NCBI GenBank assembly: GCA_003567835.1
Contig: PWYO01000287.1
Location: forward strand, 1-7,075
Reading direction: 5' to 3'
DNA length: 7,075 nt
Source of the DNA: Actinomycetota bacterium
Lineage (GTDB): Bacteria > Actinomycetota > Humimicrobiia > Humimicrobiales > Humimicrobiaceae
Below are positions 1-6,138 of the stretch, piece after piece (positions within the stretch are counted from its first letter, which is position 1; the number at the start of each line of letters is the position of its first letter). The translations under genes were made by a program, and so were the position numbers. The notes beneath the pieces were generated by a model. It did no database searches, was not told the origin of the DNA, and saw only the letters and a program-made list of their open reading frames with translations.

Positions 1-810
1 ATATTGGGCATTATCAGCATCGGCCAGACGCTTCTGATTATCTCCCGGGGCATAGACTTATCCGTTGGCGCTACGGCCACCCTGGTGGTGGTTTTAATCT
101 GTGCCATTTCCATGGGTGATGCAAGGTATACGGTCCGCGTTATATTCATAGCCCTGGCCGCGGGGGTTTTAATCGGGATGATCAATGGATTGCTGGTGGT
201 AAAATTCCGCATCTCTCCATTGGTAGGTTCTTTGGGGGTGATGAGCCTGGTCACCGGGGTCACCTATTTATATACCAGAGGATTTGCAAGAGGCTCAGCG
301 CCGGATTTCATTGCCTATATCGGCCATGGCAGAGTTTTCGGGGTTATACCCGTATCGGTGATCCTGTGGGCGGTTATTGCTGCGGTTATCATCTATGTCC
401 TTAAGAAAACTTCTTTTGGGCGCTACATATTCGCCTGCGGAGCCAATCCCAAAGCAGCCTTTATGGCGGGAATCAATCCTAAAAAAATTATATTTTATGT
501 CTATATGATCAGCGGACTGCTGACCGCCATTGCCGGCATTATATGGGCAGGGTATTTAAGGACCCAGCCCACCCTGGTGGGCGGAGAATACTACCCCCTG
601 GATTCACTGACTGCAGTCATTATCGGGGGGACTACTTTTGCCGGCGGCAAAGGGACCATACTGGGCACCATAATCGGTGTGATTATTATTTCCCTGCTTT
701 CAAGTTTGCTGAATATGATGGGTTTGGTGCATGGGGTTAAGCTGCTTCTGCAGGGTTTGATTATCATGCTTATGGTCTTTGCCTATACAGGAAGGAAGAC
801 CTTTAGCTGA
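1..810 (+). CDS. Ribose-type (CUT2) ABC transporter permease, 5' end missing
   Basis: This is an inner-membrane permease subunit of the BPD_transp_2 family (RbsC, XylH, AraH relatives), which imports a small solute together with an ATPase and a binding protein. The reading frame is open from base 1, so the start lies upstream; a TTG at base 4 is not a believable start. About 269 codons remain of a usual 310-340, so roughly the first 50 residues are missing. Visible family signatures are GIDLSVG near residue 17, the AGINPKKI segment with the following helix near residues 155-180, and GGTTFAGGKGTILGT near residues 209-223 followed by hydrophobic helices. Most of the protein is hydrophobic and would form several membrane spans. 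The ATPase and binding protein probably lie upstream, outside the window. The substrate cannot be told: this family carries sugars, but also autoinducer-2 and other small molecules. Given the enzymes downstream, the cargo may not be a sugar. Family assignment is firm; substrate is unknown. Confidence 0.93.
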   Translation: MLGIISIGQTLLIISRGIDLSVGATATLVVVLICAISMGDARYTVRVIFIALAAGVLIGMINGLLVVKFRISPLVGSLGVMSLVTGVTYLYTRGFARGSAPDFIAYIGHGRVFGVIPVSVILWAVIAAVIIYVLKKTSFGRYIFACGANPKAAFMAGINPKKIIFYVYMISGLLTAIAGIIWAGYLRTQPTLVGGEYYPLDSLTAVIIGGTTFAGGKGTILGTIIGVIIISLLSSLLNMMGLVHGVKLLLQGLIIMLMVFAYTGRKTFS

Positions 811-823
811 TCCAATAGGATCA
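808..823 (+). repeat. Short inverted repeat at the permease stop codon
   Basis: TGATCC and GGATCA form a perfect 6-bp stem around a 4-base loop (AATA), starting at the permease stop codon. It is not followed by a proper T-run, so it is not a convincing rho-independent terminator. At most it could stabilise or trim the upstream transcript. A stem this short may be chance. The rest of the 67-base gap to the next gene shows no convincing promoter. Confidence 0.3.
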
Positions 824-877
824 AGCATTTTCATAGTGGCAACACCACGCACAATCGAATGAAGAAAGGAACCTAAA

Positions 878-2836
878 ATGAAACTGAAATCATTATTTGC
901 GCCTATAAAACTAGGAAAAACGGACCTGGAAAACCGGGTGGTCCTGGCCCCTATGGGGACCAGCTTATACAGCCCGGATGACAAATGGCCCCGGCGGACC
1001 ATACGCTATTTTCAAGAGCGTGCCGCTGGGGGCGTAGGTCTTATTTTATCGTCTTTTACCCGGGTGCATGACAAGCTTGCCACCGGCCATACCCCGCTTA
1101 CCGGCATCTATGATGACCGGTTTATTCCTTCCCATATAGAGCTGGTAGACAAGGTGCACCAGCACGGGGCCAAGATTTTTCTCCAGATTGCCCTGCACGG
1201 CTGCAAGTTTGGAGGAACCGAAGCCCCGTCTTCCATCTACAGCTTAAACTACAATGTAAAGCCCAGGGCACTGACCACCGATGAATTGGATTACCTGGTA
1301 GAGTGCTTTATAAAAGCAGGGCTCCGGGCGCATCAGGCAGGATATGACGGGGTAGAGGTTCACGGAGGCTACAGCTATCTCATCGGACAGATGATCTCAC
1401 CTGCCTTAAACAAGCGTGATGACAAATACGGGGGCTCTTTTGAGGGCAGGATGAAATTTCCTGTGGATATCATCAAAGGCATCCTTGAGGCGCAGCCTGA
1501 TTTTACGGTGGGCTTTAAATACAGCGCCTATGAATGGCTGTCCGGCGGGGTAGATTTAAAGCTTGCAAAAAAGATGGGCCAGTATGTCTCCAAGACCGGC
1601 ATATCCTATCTGGATATTGCCAGTTCTTCATCCACTACGGTGGTCAAGAGCAGTGATTATTCCCATGTGCCTCCAATTTATGTGCCCAGGAATACCCTGA
1701 TGCCTTTGGCAGAAGCCATCAAGGAAGCATGCCCGGATATGCCGGTGATTGCCAACGGGGCCATAGCCGTTCCGGAGGAAGCCGATGCGGCCATTGCTGT
1801 CGGCCAATGCGATCTGGTCGCTGTGGGCAGGGCGCTTATTGCCGATCCCTACTGGGCCAGCAAGGCCAAACAGGACAAATGTGAAACCATTACCCCCTGC
1901 ATCCGATGCAATATATGCCACCACCAGCTATGGCTGGGAACGCCCTTATGCTGTTCTGTAAATCCCTATGTGATGAAAGAAGCACAACAATATCTGGCCA
2001 AGCCCAGCGTCAAAAAAGAAGTATTGATAGCAGGTGCAGGCCCTGCCGGCATGCGCTGCGCAATAACCGCCGCAAAGCGGGGCCACCGGGTTACCCTGTG
2101 CGAGAAAAAAGGCCATGTGGGGGGCATGATGTACCCCGGCAGCCGGCCCGCATTTAAGGAGGATGTGGCCAGAGCGCTGCAATGGTTTGAGGATGCCCTA
2201 AAGGCGGAACAGAATATTACTTTAAAACTGAATACCCCGGTGACTGCGGAAATGGTTGAAGAAGCCAACCCGGACGCACTGGTGATCAGCATAGGCGCTG
2301 ATCCGGTTATGCCCGATGTTCCAGGCATGGACAAGCCCCATGTCGATTCGGCGGTAAACATATTGCATGATGTTTCCCAATACAGGGGAAGCAGGGCGGT
2401 GGTCATTGGCGGCGGAGAAGTCGGATGCGAGACAGCCTGTTATCTGGCGGACCATGGTTTTGCAGTGACCCTGGTGGAAGTCCTGCCTCAAATTTTAGAA
2501 GAGACCGAGATCACAGAAATCGAATTGCGTTTAACCGATCTCATGAAAGAGAAAGGGATTAAGGTGATGACCAATACCAAACTCAATGCCATCACCGACC
2601 AGGGCGCAGAAGTTATCGTTCCCTATGATACCCAGATGGGGCTGGAAGAAGGGGGCAGAGAAGTAGGCCTTGACGCCGATGTGGTGGCCATTGCCGTAAA
2701 TCTTAAAGCCAATCAGGCATTGATCAAACTGCTTTCCATGAAGTCCCAGGAAATCCATGTCATAGGAGACTGCGCACAAGTGGCCAGGATCAGGGAAGCG
2801 GTTGAAGCAGGGGAGCAGGTAGGCAAAATCTTATAA
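878..2836 (+). CDS. NADH:flavin oxidoreductase, Old Yellow Enzyme / 2,4-dienoyl-CoA reductase-like, FMN + [4Fe-4S] + FAD
   Basis: This 652-residue cytoplasmic flavoprotein has the build of FadH (about 670 residues), trimethylamine dehydrogenase and the bile-acid BaiCD enzymes. Residues 1 to about 335 form the FMN-binding TIM barrel, with NRVVLAPM at 19-26 and the active-site segment HGGYSYL at 162-168. Cysteines 341, 344, 347 and 358 or 359 form the [4Fe-4S] site, ending in SVNP. A dinucleotide-binding fold follows with GAGPAG at 386-391 and E409 (FAD), then a second with GGGEVG at 511-516 and E534 (probably NAD(P)H; the acidic residue weakly favours NADH). A GDC motif lies near the end, as is usual in this fold. 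By eye alignment, Y167 matches the FadH catalytic tyrosine and H263 could match its histidine. Residue 27 is Gly, where trimethylamine dehydrogenase has the Cys that binds FMN covalently. Reduction of an unsaturated substrate is thus more likely than amine oxidation, but the substrate is unknown. The start is supported by AAAGGA (865-870), seven bases upstream. Confidence 0.93.
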   Translation: MKLKSLFAPIKLGKTDLENRVVLAPMGTSLYSPDDKWPRRTIRYFQERAAGGVGLILSSFTRVHDKLATGHTPLTGIYDDRFIPSHIELVDKVHQHGAKIFLQIALHGCKFGGTEAPSSIYSLNYNVKPRALTTDELDYLVECFIKAGLRAHQAGYDGVEVHGGYSYLIGQMISPALNKRDDKYGGSFEGRMKFPVDIIKGILEAQPDFTVGFKYSAYEWLSGGVDLKLAKKMGQYVSKTGISYLDIASSSSTTVVKSSDYSHVPPIYVPRNTLMPLAEAIKEACPDMPVIANGAIAVPEEADAAIAVGQCDLVAVGRALIADPYWASKAKQDKCETITPCIRCNICHHQLWLGTPLCCSVNPYVMKEAQQYLAKPSVKKEVLIAGAGPAGMRCAITAAKRGHRVTLCEKKGHVGGMMYPGSRPAFKEDVARALQWFEDALKAEQNITLKLNTPVTAEMVEEANPDALVISIGADPVMPDVPGMDKPHVDSAVNILHDVSQYRGSRAVVIGGGEVGCETACYLADHGFAVTLVEVLPQILEETEITEIELRLTDLMKEKGIKVMTNTKLNAITDQGAEVIVPYDTQMGLEEGGREVGLDADVVAIAVNLKANQALIKLLSMKSQEIHVIGDCAQVARIREAVEAGEQVGKIL

Positions 2837-2842
2837 CCACCC

Positions 2843-2848
2843 AGGAGG
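2843..2848 (+). promoter_or_regulatory. Ribosome binding site of the MBL-fold gene
   Basis: A perfect AGGAGG lies four bases before the ATG at 2853, within a 16-base gap after the oxidoreductase stop codon. It fixes the start of the hydrolase, and the short gap supports co-transcription and perhaps translational coupling of the two genes. Confidence 0.8.
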
Positions 2849-2852
2849 AATC

Positions 2853-3587
2853 ATGAAGATTACCGAACACGTATATCTGGTAGGAAGCGGTCATTACGGC
2901 ATAAGCCATGCATTCGACAGCAGCATTTATGTGGTGGACTGCGGCTCCGAGCTGGTCATGATTGATACCGGGGCCGGCTGTGATGTGCCCGGGATTATAG
3001 AAAATATCAAAAAGGACGGACTGAACCCTGAACATATATCCACCATTCTGCTCACCCATTCCCATGCAGACCATGCGGGAGGGGCCAGTGCGCTTAAGGC
3101 ATCCTATGGATGCAAGGTCTGTATCAGCAAAATCGAATCAGGTTTTCTGGCCAAAGGCGATGATAAGAGCCTGAAGCTGGATGTGGCTAAAAGAAGCGGA
3201 TTGTATGCGCCGGATTATACGTTTTCACCCTGCAAGCCTTCGGAAACCTTGGCAGACGGGGATCGGCGCAGCATCGGTGATTTTGTATGCAAGTCCATCA
3301 TGGTACCGGGCCATAGCGAAGGTTCCATGTGTTTTCAGGTCAATCTGCCTGAAGGCAAGGCCTTGTTTACCGGTGATGTGGTTTTTGCCCAGGGGGCCAT
3401 TGGTTTACTCAATTGTGACGGTTCAGACCTTTCCCTGTACAGGAAACATATCGGCAGGCTTTCCGGGCTGGACATTGACCTGCTGTTTCCAGGACACCAT
3501 GTTTTTGTATTGTCAGAGGGCCAAGGCCATATCCATAAGGCCATTGAATCGCTTAAGCTGATTGGCATCCCCAAGAACTTCTTATAG
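2853..3587 (+). CDS. Metallo-beta-lactamase-fold hydrolase
   Basis: This 244-residue protein has the full set of metal ligands of the MBL superfamily. HSHADH gives H69, H71, D73 and H74, PGHSEGS gives H154, TGDVVF gives D175, and the C-terminal PGHH gives H215. The N-terminal strand with VVDCGS and MIDTGAG (residues 27-41) is typical of the glyoxalase II-like branch. No signal peptide is visible, so it should be cytoplasmic and bind two zinc or iron ions. Family members open lactones or cleave thioesters such as S-acyl-glutathione or acyl-CoA. The compact C-terminus lacks the extra domains of RNase Z, RNase J or flavodiiron proteins, so a small-molecule hydrolase is most likely. It is placed tightly between the oxidoreductase and the aminotransferase, so it probably acts on an intermediate of the same pathway, for example a lactone or thioester. 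Fold and metal site are firm; the substrate is not known. Confidence 0.92.
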   Translation: MKITEHVYLVGSGHYGISHAFDSSIYVVDCGSELVMIDTGAGCDVPGIIENIKKDGLNPEHISTILLTHSHADHAGGASALKASYGCKVCISKIESGFLAKGDDKSLKLDVAKRSGLYAPDYTFSPCKPSETLADGDRRSIGDFVCKSIMVPGHSEGSMCFQVNLPEGKALFTGDVVFAQGAIGLLNCDGSDLSLYRKHIGRLSGLDIDLLFPGHHVFVLSEGQGHIHKAIESLKLIGIPKNFL

Positions 3588-3592
3588 GAAAA

Positions 3593-3603
3593 TGCTGACA
3601 GCA
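3593..3603 (+). repeat. Short dyad after the MBL-fold gene
   Basis: TGCTG and CAGCA are perfect inverted arms around a single central base, just after the hydrolase stop codon. A one-base loop cannot form a normal hairpin and no T-run follows, so it is not a terminator. It could be a small protein-binding site, or chance. The 67-base gap holds no convincing promoter. Confidence 0.2.
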
Positions 3604-3645
3604 GGTATTGAACAAAAAAATTGAAATGCATGTTTGACCATATTT

Positions 3646-3650
3646 GGAGG
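3646..3650 (+). promoter_or_regulatory. Ribosome binding site that decides the aminotransferase start
   Basis: GGAGG lies four bases before the ATG at 3655. The same frame is open from a TTG at 3634, but that codon is upstream of this Shine-Dalgarno site and has none of its own. The site therefore sets the start at 3655 and removes seven spurious residues. Confidence 0.85.
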
Positions 3651-3654
3651 CAAG

Positions 3655-4791
3655 ATGAACGATTTATTGATGATCCCCGGTCCAGTGGAGACCCCTGATG
3701 CCATTATCGAAGCGTTCAATGGGCAAACGGTGGCCCATTACGGAGAAGAGTTCAGGGACCTGTATGTGGATACGGTGCAAAGATTATCCAGGGTCCTGGG
3801 CAGCAGCGGGTGGTCCTTTTTGATTCCCGGTTCCGGGTCTACGGCTCTGGAGGCCATCGGGACCAATTACTGCAGTTCAAAAAAATGCTTGATTTTAAAT
3901 AATGGTCATTTTGGGGACCGGATTCATGAAATTGCGTCCAGGCATTCTTCAAAAGTGGAGCAGCTTATTTTCGAAAAAGGAAAAAGCTATGATTTGGAAG
4001 TGGTGGAGGCCTATTTGCGGGAAGGCGGATATGATTTGGTATGGATGGTCCATGTGGATACCAGCATAGGGATTCTCAATCCCCTAAAAGAAGTGGCTGC
4101 ACTGGCAAAAAAATACCAGGCAAGGGTATTCGTTGATGCCATTGCCAGCGGCGGCATAGAGGAAATTAACATGGATGCCTGGGGCATAGACGGGGTCGCC
4201 AATGCCACCCAGAAAGGCTTTTCCTGCCCTGCCGGTTTTGGACTGCTTACCCTAAGCAAAGAATTGGTGGAAGACGCAAAAAACAAGCCCCCCAACAGCT
4301 GGTATCTTGATGTGGGGGTCTGGGTGGAATACTACCATATGTGGAATGACTGGCATCCTTATCCGGTATCGCTGCCCACCAATCTGGTCAAAGCTTTAAA
4401 CAAAAGCCTGGAGCTTATAGAAAAAGAAGGCATTGACAACCGGGTGGCTGCCTACAGGGATGTATCGGAAAGGGTTATACGGGCGGTTAGGCGGCTGGGC
4501 CTGGACCTGTTTGTGCCCCAAAGCTGTGCGGCCCACGGGCTTACAGCGGTGACCACCCTGGAAACATTTGATGCCGCTGCATTCATTGCCTTCCTAAAGC
4601 AGAAATTCCGGATACAGATTGGCGGCTCGCTGGACAGCAAAATGAAATCCTCCGTGTTTAGAATCGGCCATATGAGCACCAAACAATGCCTGGACCGGAA
4701 TTTATGCGCGGTGATTGGCGCTTTAGCGGCCTATATGAAGCATAAAAACATAGAAGTGGATGCAGAAGGGGCTTTGTCTGCATTGATGTGA
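3655..4791 (+). CDS. Class V aminotransferase, alanine/serine-glyoxylate or ureidoglycine aminotransferase-like
   Basis: This 378-residue PLP enzyme belongs to the fold type I, class V family of alanine-glyoxylate, serine-pyruvate and (S)-ureidoglycine-glyoxylate (PucG) aminotransferases. The opening MIPGPVETP (6-14) is the family start. PGSGST (58-63) is the phosphate-binding loop. D161 in VDAIAS contacts the pyridine nitrogen, K187 in ATQKGF is the PLP Schiff-base lysine, and R336 in FRIGHMS is the likely substrate-carboxylate arginine. It should move an amino group between an amino acid and a 2-oxo acid, probably glyoxylate or pyruvate, in the cytoplasm. Length is normal. Odd points are AHYGEEF (27-33) in place of the more usual GHR-x-x-EF, and a stretch at 216-236 with eight Trp or Tyr residues near the expected substrate entrance. 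Its neighbours, including a zinc amidohydrolase, would suit nitrogen-compound breakdown. PucG is one option, but other purine-degradation genes are absent here, so I give no symbol. Confidence 0.93.
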   Translation: MNDLLMIPGPVETPDAIIEAFNGQTVAHYGEEFRDLYVDTVQRLSRVLGSSGWSFLIPGSGSTALEAIGTNYCSSKKCLILNNGHFGDRIHEIASRHSSKVEQLIFEKGKSYDLEVVEAYLREGGYDLVWMVHVDTSIGILNPLKEVAALAKKYQARVFVDAIASGGIEEINMDAWGIDGVANATQKGFSCPAGFGLLTLSKELVEDAKNKPPNSWYLDVGVWVEYYHMWNDWHPYPVSLPTNLVKALNKSLELIEKEGIDNRVAAYRDVSERVIRAVRRLGLDLFVPQSCAAHGLTAVTTLETFDAAAFIAFLKQKFRIQIGGSLDSKMKSSVFRIGHMSTKQCLDRNLCAVIGALAAYMKHKNIEVDAEGALSALM

Positions 4792-4797
4792 CCATCT

Positions 4798-4819
4798 CAG
4801 GCAAGCTGCAAGCCTGCCT
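4798..4819 (+). repeat. Overlapping inverted repeats upstream of the M20 gene
   Basis: Two alternative 5-bp inverted repeats overlap here: CAGGC (4798-4802) with GCCTG (4812-4816), and AGGCA (4799-4803) with TGCCT (4815-4819). GCAAGC is also directly repeated at 4801-4806 and 4808-4813. The block sits just upstream of a perfect -10 hexamer, so it could be a regulator-binding site such as for the IclR protein encoded downstream. The arms are short and chance is possible. No T-run follows at a terminator distance. Confidence 0.3.
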
Positions 4820-4824
4820 ATGGT

Positions 4825-4830
4825 TATAAT
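4825..4830 (+). promoter_or_regulatory. Possible -10 element of an internal promoter
   Basis: TATAAT matches the sigma-70/sigma-A -10 consensus exactly and lies in the gap between the aminotransferase and M20 genes. The region 16-18 bases upstream (about 4801-4808, GCAAGCTG) does not resemble TTGACA, so promoter activity would need an activator. If used, transcription would begin near 4837 and the ATG at 4831 could not start the next gene. One such hexamer is expected by chance in a few kilobases. Confidence 0.3.
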
Positions 4831-4893
4831 ATGGGGATAGCGGACCCAGGAAAGGTTTTTTTACCAAAGCCCATGAACAAGAAACGGATTACT

Positions 4894-6099
4894 ATGACCG
4901 CAAAAAATCTTTTAGGCAAATTAATTGAAAAAATTGATCAAAAAGAAGTGGTAGGCATCCTAAAAGACCTGATCAGCGTGCCAGGCCATGTGGACTGCCC
5001 CGGCCAGGAAGAGGAAATCAGCAAAGCGGTCTTTGCGCTGTTTGAAGACATGGGCATGGAAGTTTCTACCCAAAAAGTAGAACCCCATCGACATAATGTC
5101 ATTGCCAGGATGGCCGGGAGCGGAAAAAAGAAAAGCTTGGCCCTAAACGGCCATCTGGATACTGTGCCCCCAAGTGATAATATGAAACACAGCAAACCCT
5201 ACATCACCGACGGCAAGGTTTACGGCCTGGGTGCGGTGGACATGAAGGGGGGCATTGCCGCAATGGCCTATGCCATGATGCTGGTGAAGCAAGCCGGTAT
5301 TGCCCTGGACGGGGACCTGTTTTTTACCGGCGTGGTGGGAGAAGAATCCGGGGGCGTGGGGACCCATCACTTGATGGCTGAAAGCGGTTTTTGTGCCGAC
5401 TATTTTGTGGTAGGAGAGCCCACCGGATTGAAAATTGTCAACTCCCATAAAGGGGTTTTCAATATGGAAGTGGTCATTGAAGGAAAGGCGGTGCATGCCA
5501 GTATTCCCCAGAAAGGCCTTAATGCCATTGATGCCATGGCCGATTTTATATATCTGCTGAACCATGCATACAAACCAGTGCTCCAGAAACGGAGCCAGGA
5601 GGAAGTGGGCAGCCCAAGCATCAACTGCGGCATTGTCCGGGGGGGCCAGAAAATCAATGTGGTGGCTGATCGATGCCTGCTGAACCTGGACCGGAGATGG
5701 ATTGAAGCCGAGCGGGATGTTGATATGATTGCTGAAATAAAACCCTATCTGGCCCAAGCCTGCGCCAAGGATTCCGGCTACCGGTATCATATTACACCCT
5801 TATTGCCCCAGGGGCGCTATTTTGGCCCCTTTTTTATGCCCCAGGACCATGCGTTTGTCAAAATCTGCAGGAACGCTTTCCAGAAAATCGGCCTGCAGGG
5901 GGAGGTGTCCGGGATGCAGGGCTGGACTGACGGAGCCACAATCCTCCATAGGGGCTTCCCTGCCCTGATCATTGGCCCGGGGGCCATGGAGTATGCGCAT
6001 ACCGCAGAAGAGCATATCCTTATATCAGAGGTGGTGGATGCGGTTAAATTTTATATTTCCCTGATACTGGAAATCTGTGCCGGTCAGCCGGCAAACTGA
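4894..6099 (+). CDS. M20-family zinc amidohydrolase/peptidase (ArgE/DapE/carboxypeptidase G2-like)
   Basis: This 401-residue dinuclear zinc hydrolase cuts an amide bond in an N-acyl amino acid, dipeptide or carbamoyl-type compound. With the start used here, H87 and catalytic D89 lie in NGHLDTVP and the bridging D116 in GAVDMKGG. Catalytic E150 and ligand E151 are in VGEESGG, E175 in VGEPT, and the last ligand H369 in YAHTAEE. All five metal ligands and both catalytic acids are present, so it should be active. Roughly residues 180-295 form the dimerisation lid, with a conserved His in KAVHASIP. No signal peptide is seen. The start is uncertain: in-frame ATGs at 4831, 4873 and 4894 are all open. 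I prefer 4894 because a weak GGA lies five bases before it and family similarity begins shortly after; AGGAAAGG (4848-4855) is too far from 4873. ArgE and DapE themselves are less likely, since no biosynthetic genes are near and catabolic neighbours suggest release of an amino acid for the aminotransferase. Confidence 0.9.
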   Translation: MTAKNLLGKLIEKIDQKEVVGILKDLISVPGHVDCPGQEEEISKAVFALFEDMGMEVSTQKVEPHRHNVIARMAGSGKKKSLALNGHLDTVPPSDNMKHSKPYITDGKVYGLGAVDMKGGIAAMAYAMMLVKQAGIALDGDLFFTGVVGEESGGVGTHHLMAESGFCADYFVVGEPTGLKIVNSHKGVFNMEVVIEGKAVHASIPQKGLNAIDAMADFIYLLNHAYKPVLQKRSQEEVGSPSINCGIVRGGQKINVVADRCLLNLDRRWIEAERDVDMIAEIKPYLAQACAKDSGYRYHITPLLPQGRYFGPFFMPQDHAFVKICRNAFQKIGLQGEVSGMQGWTDGATILHRGFPALIIGPGAMEYAHTAEEHILISEVVDAVKFYISLILEICAGQPAN

Positions 6100-6105
6100 T
6101 TCTCT

Positions 6106-6113
6106 CAATATTG
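6106..6113 (+). repeat. Short palindrome upstream of the IclR gene
   Basis: CAATATTG is a perfect 8-bp palindrome in the 39-base gap between the M20 and IclR genes. It might be part of an autoregulatory site, but it does not extend beyond 8 bp and is likely to occur by chance. No terminator or clear promoter is seen in this gap. Confidence 0.15.
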
Positions 6114-6138
6114 GTAAAAAAATGGACAGCGTACAACC

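Noticed and set aside
808..848. Hairpins TGATCC/GGATCA and GTGG/CCAC, considered as a terminator between permease and oxidoreductase
   Set aside because: Stems are 6 and 4 bp and no T-run follows at the right place, so read-through is expected.
1966..2406. 146-codon minus-strand open frame within the oxidoreductase gene
   Set aside because: It is antisense to the FAD-binding domain, has no motif or ribosome binding site, and overlaps other shadow frames.
3181..3561. 126-codon plus-strand open frame in another frame of the MBL-fold gene
   Set aside because: The overlapping frame carries every MBL metal ligand; this one has no family features.
3608..3636. TTGAAC at 3608 as a -35 element for an aminotransferase promoter
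   Set aside because: The hexamer at the proper distance (TGTTTG) does not resemble a -10 box.
3655..4791. Naming the aminotransferase pucG (purine catabolism)
   Set aside because: The family fits, but no other purine-degradation gene is clearly present, and the M20 protein shows nothing that specifically marks allantoate amidohydrolase.
4848..4862. Purine-rich stretch followed by seven T residues, considered as a rho-independent terminator
   Set aside because: No stable G/C-rich hairpin precedes the T-run; the best stems are only 3-4 bp.
5143..5790. 215-codon open frame on the minus strand opposite the M20 gene
   Set aside because: It lies wholly inside a plus-strand gene with all M20 catalytic residues, shows no recognisable domain, and antisense frames of this kind follow from codon bias.
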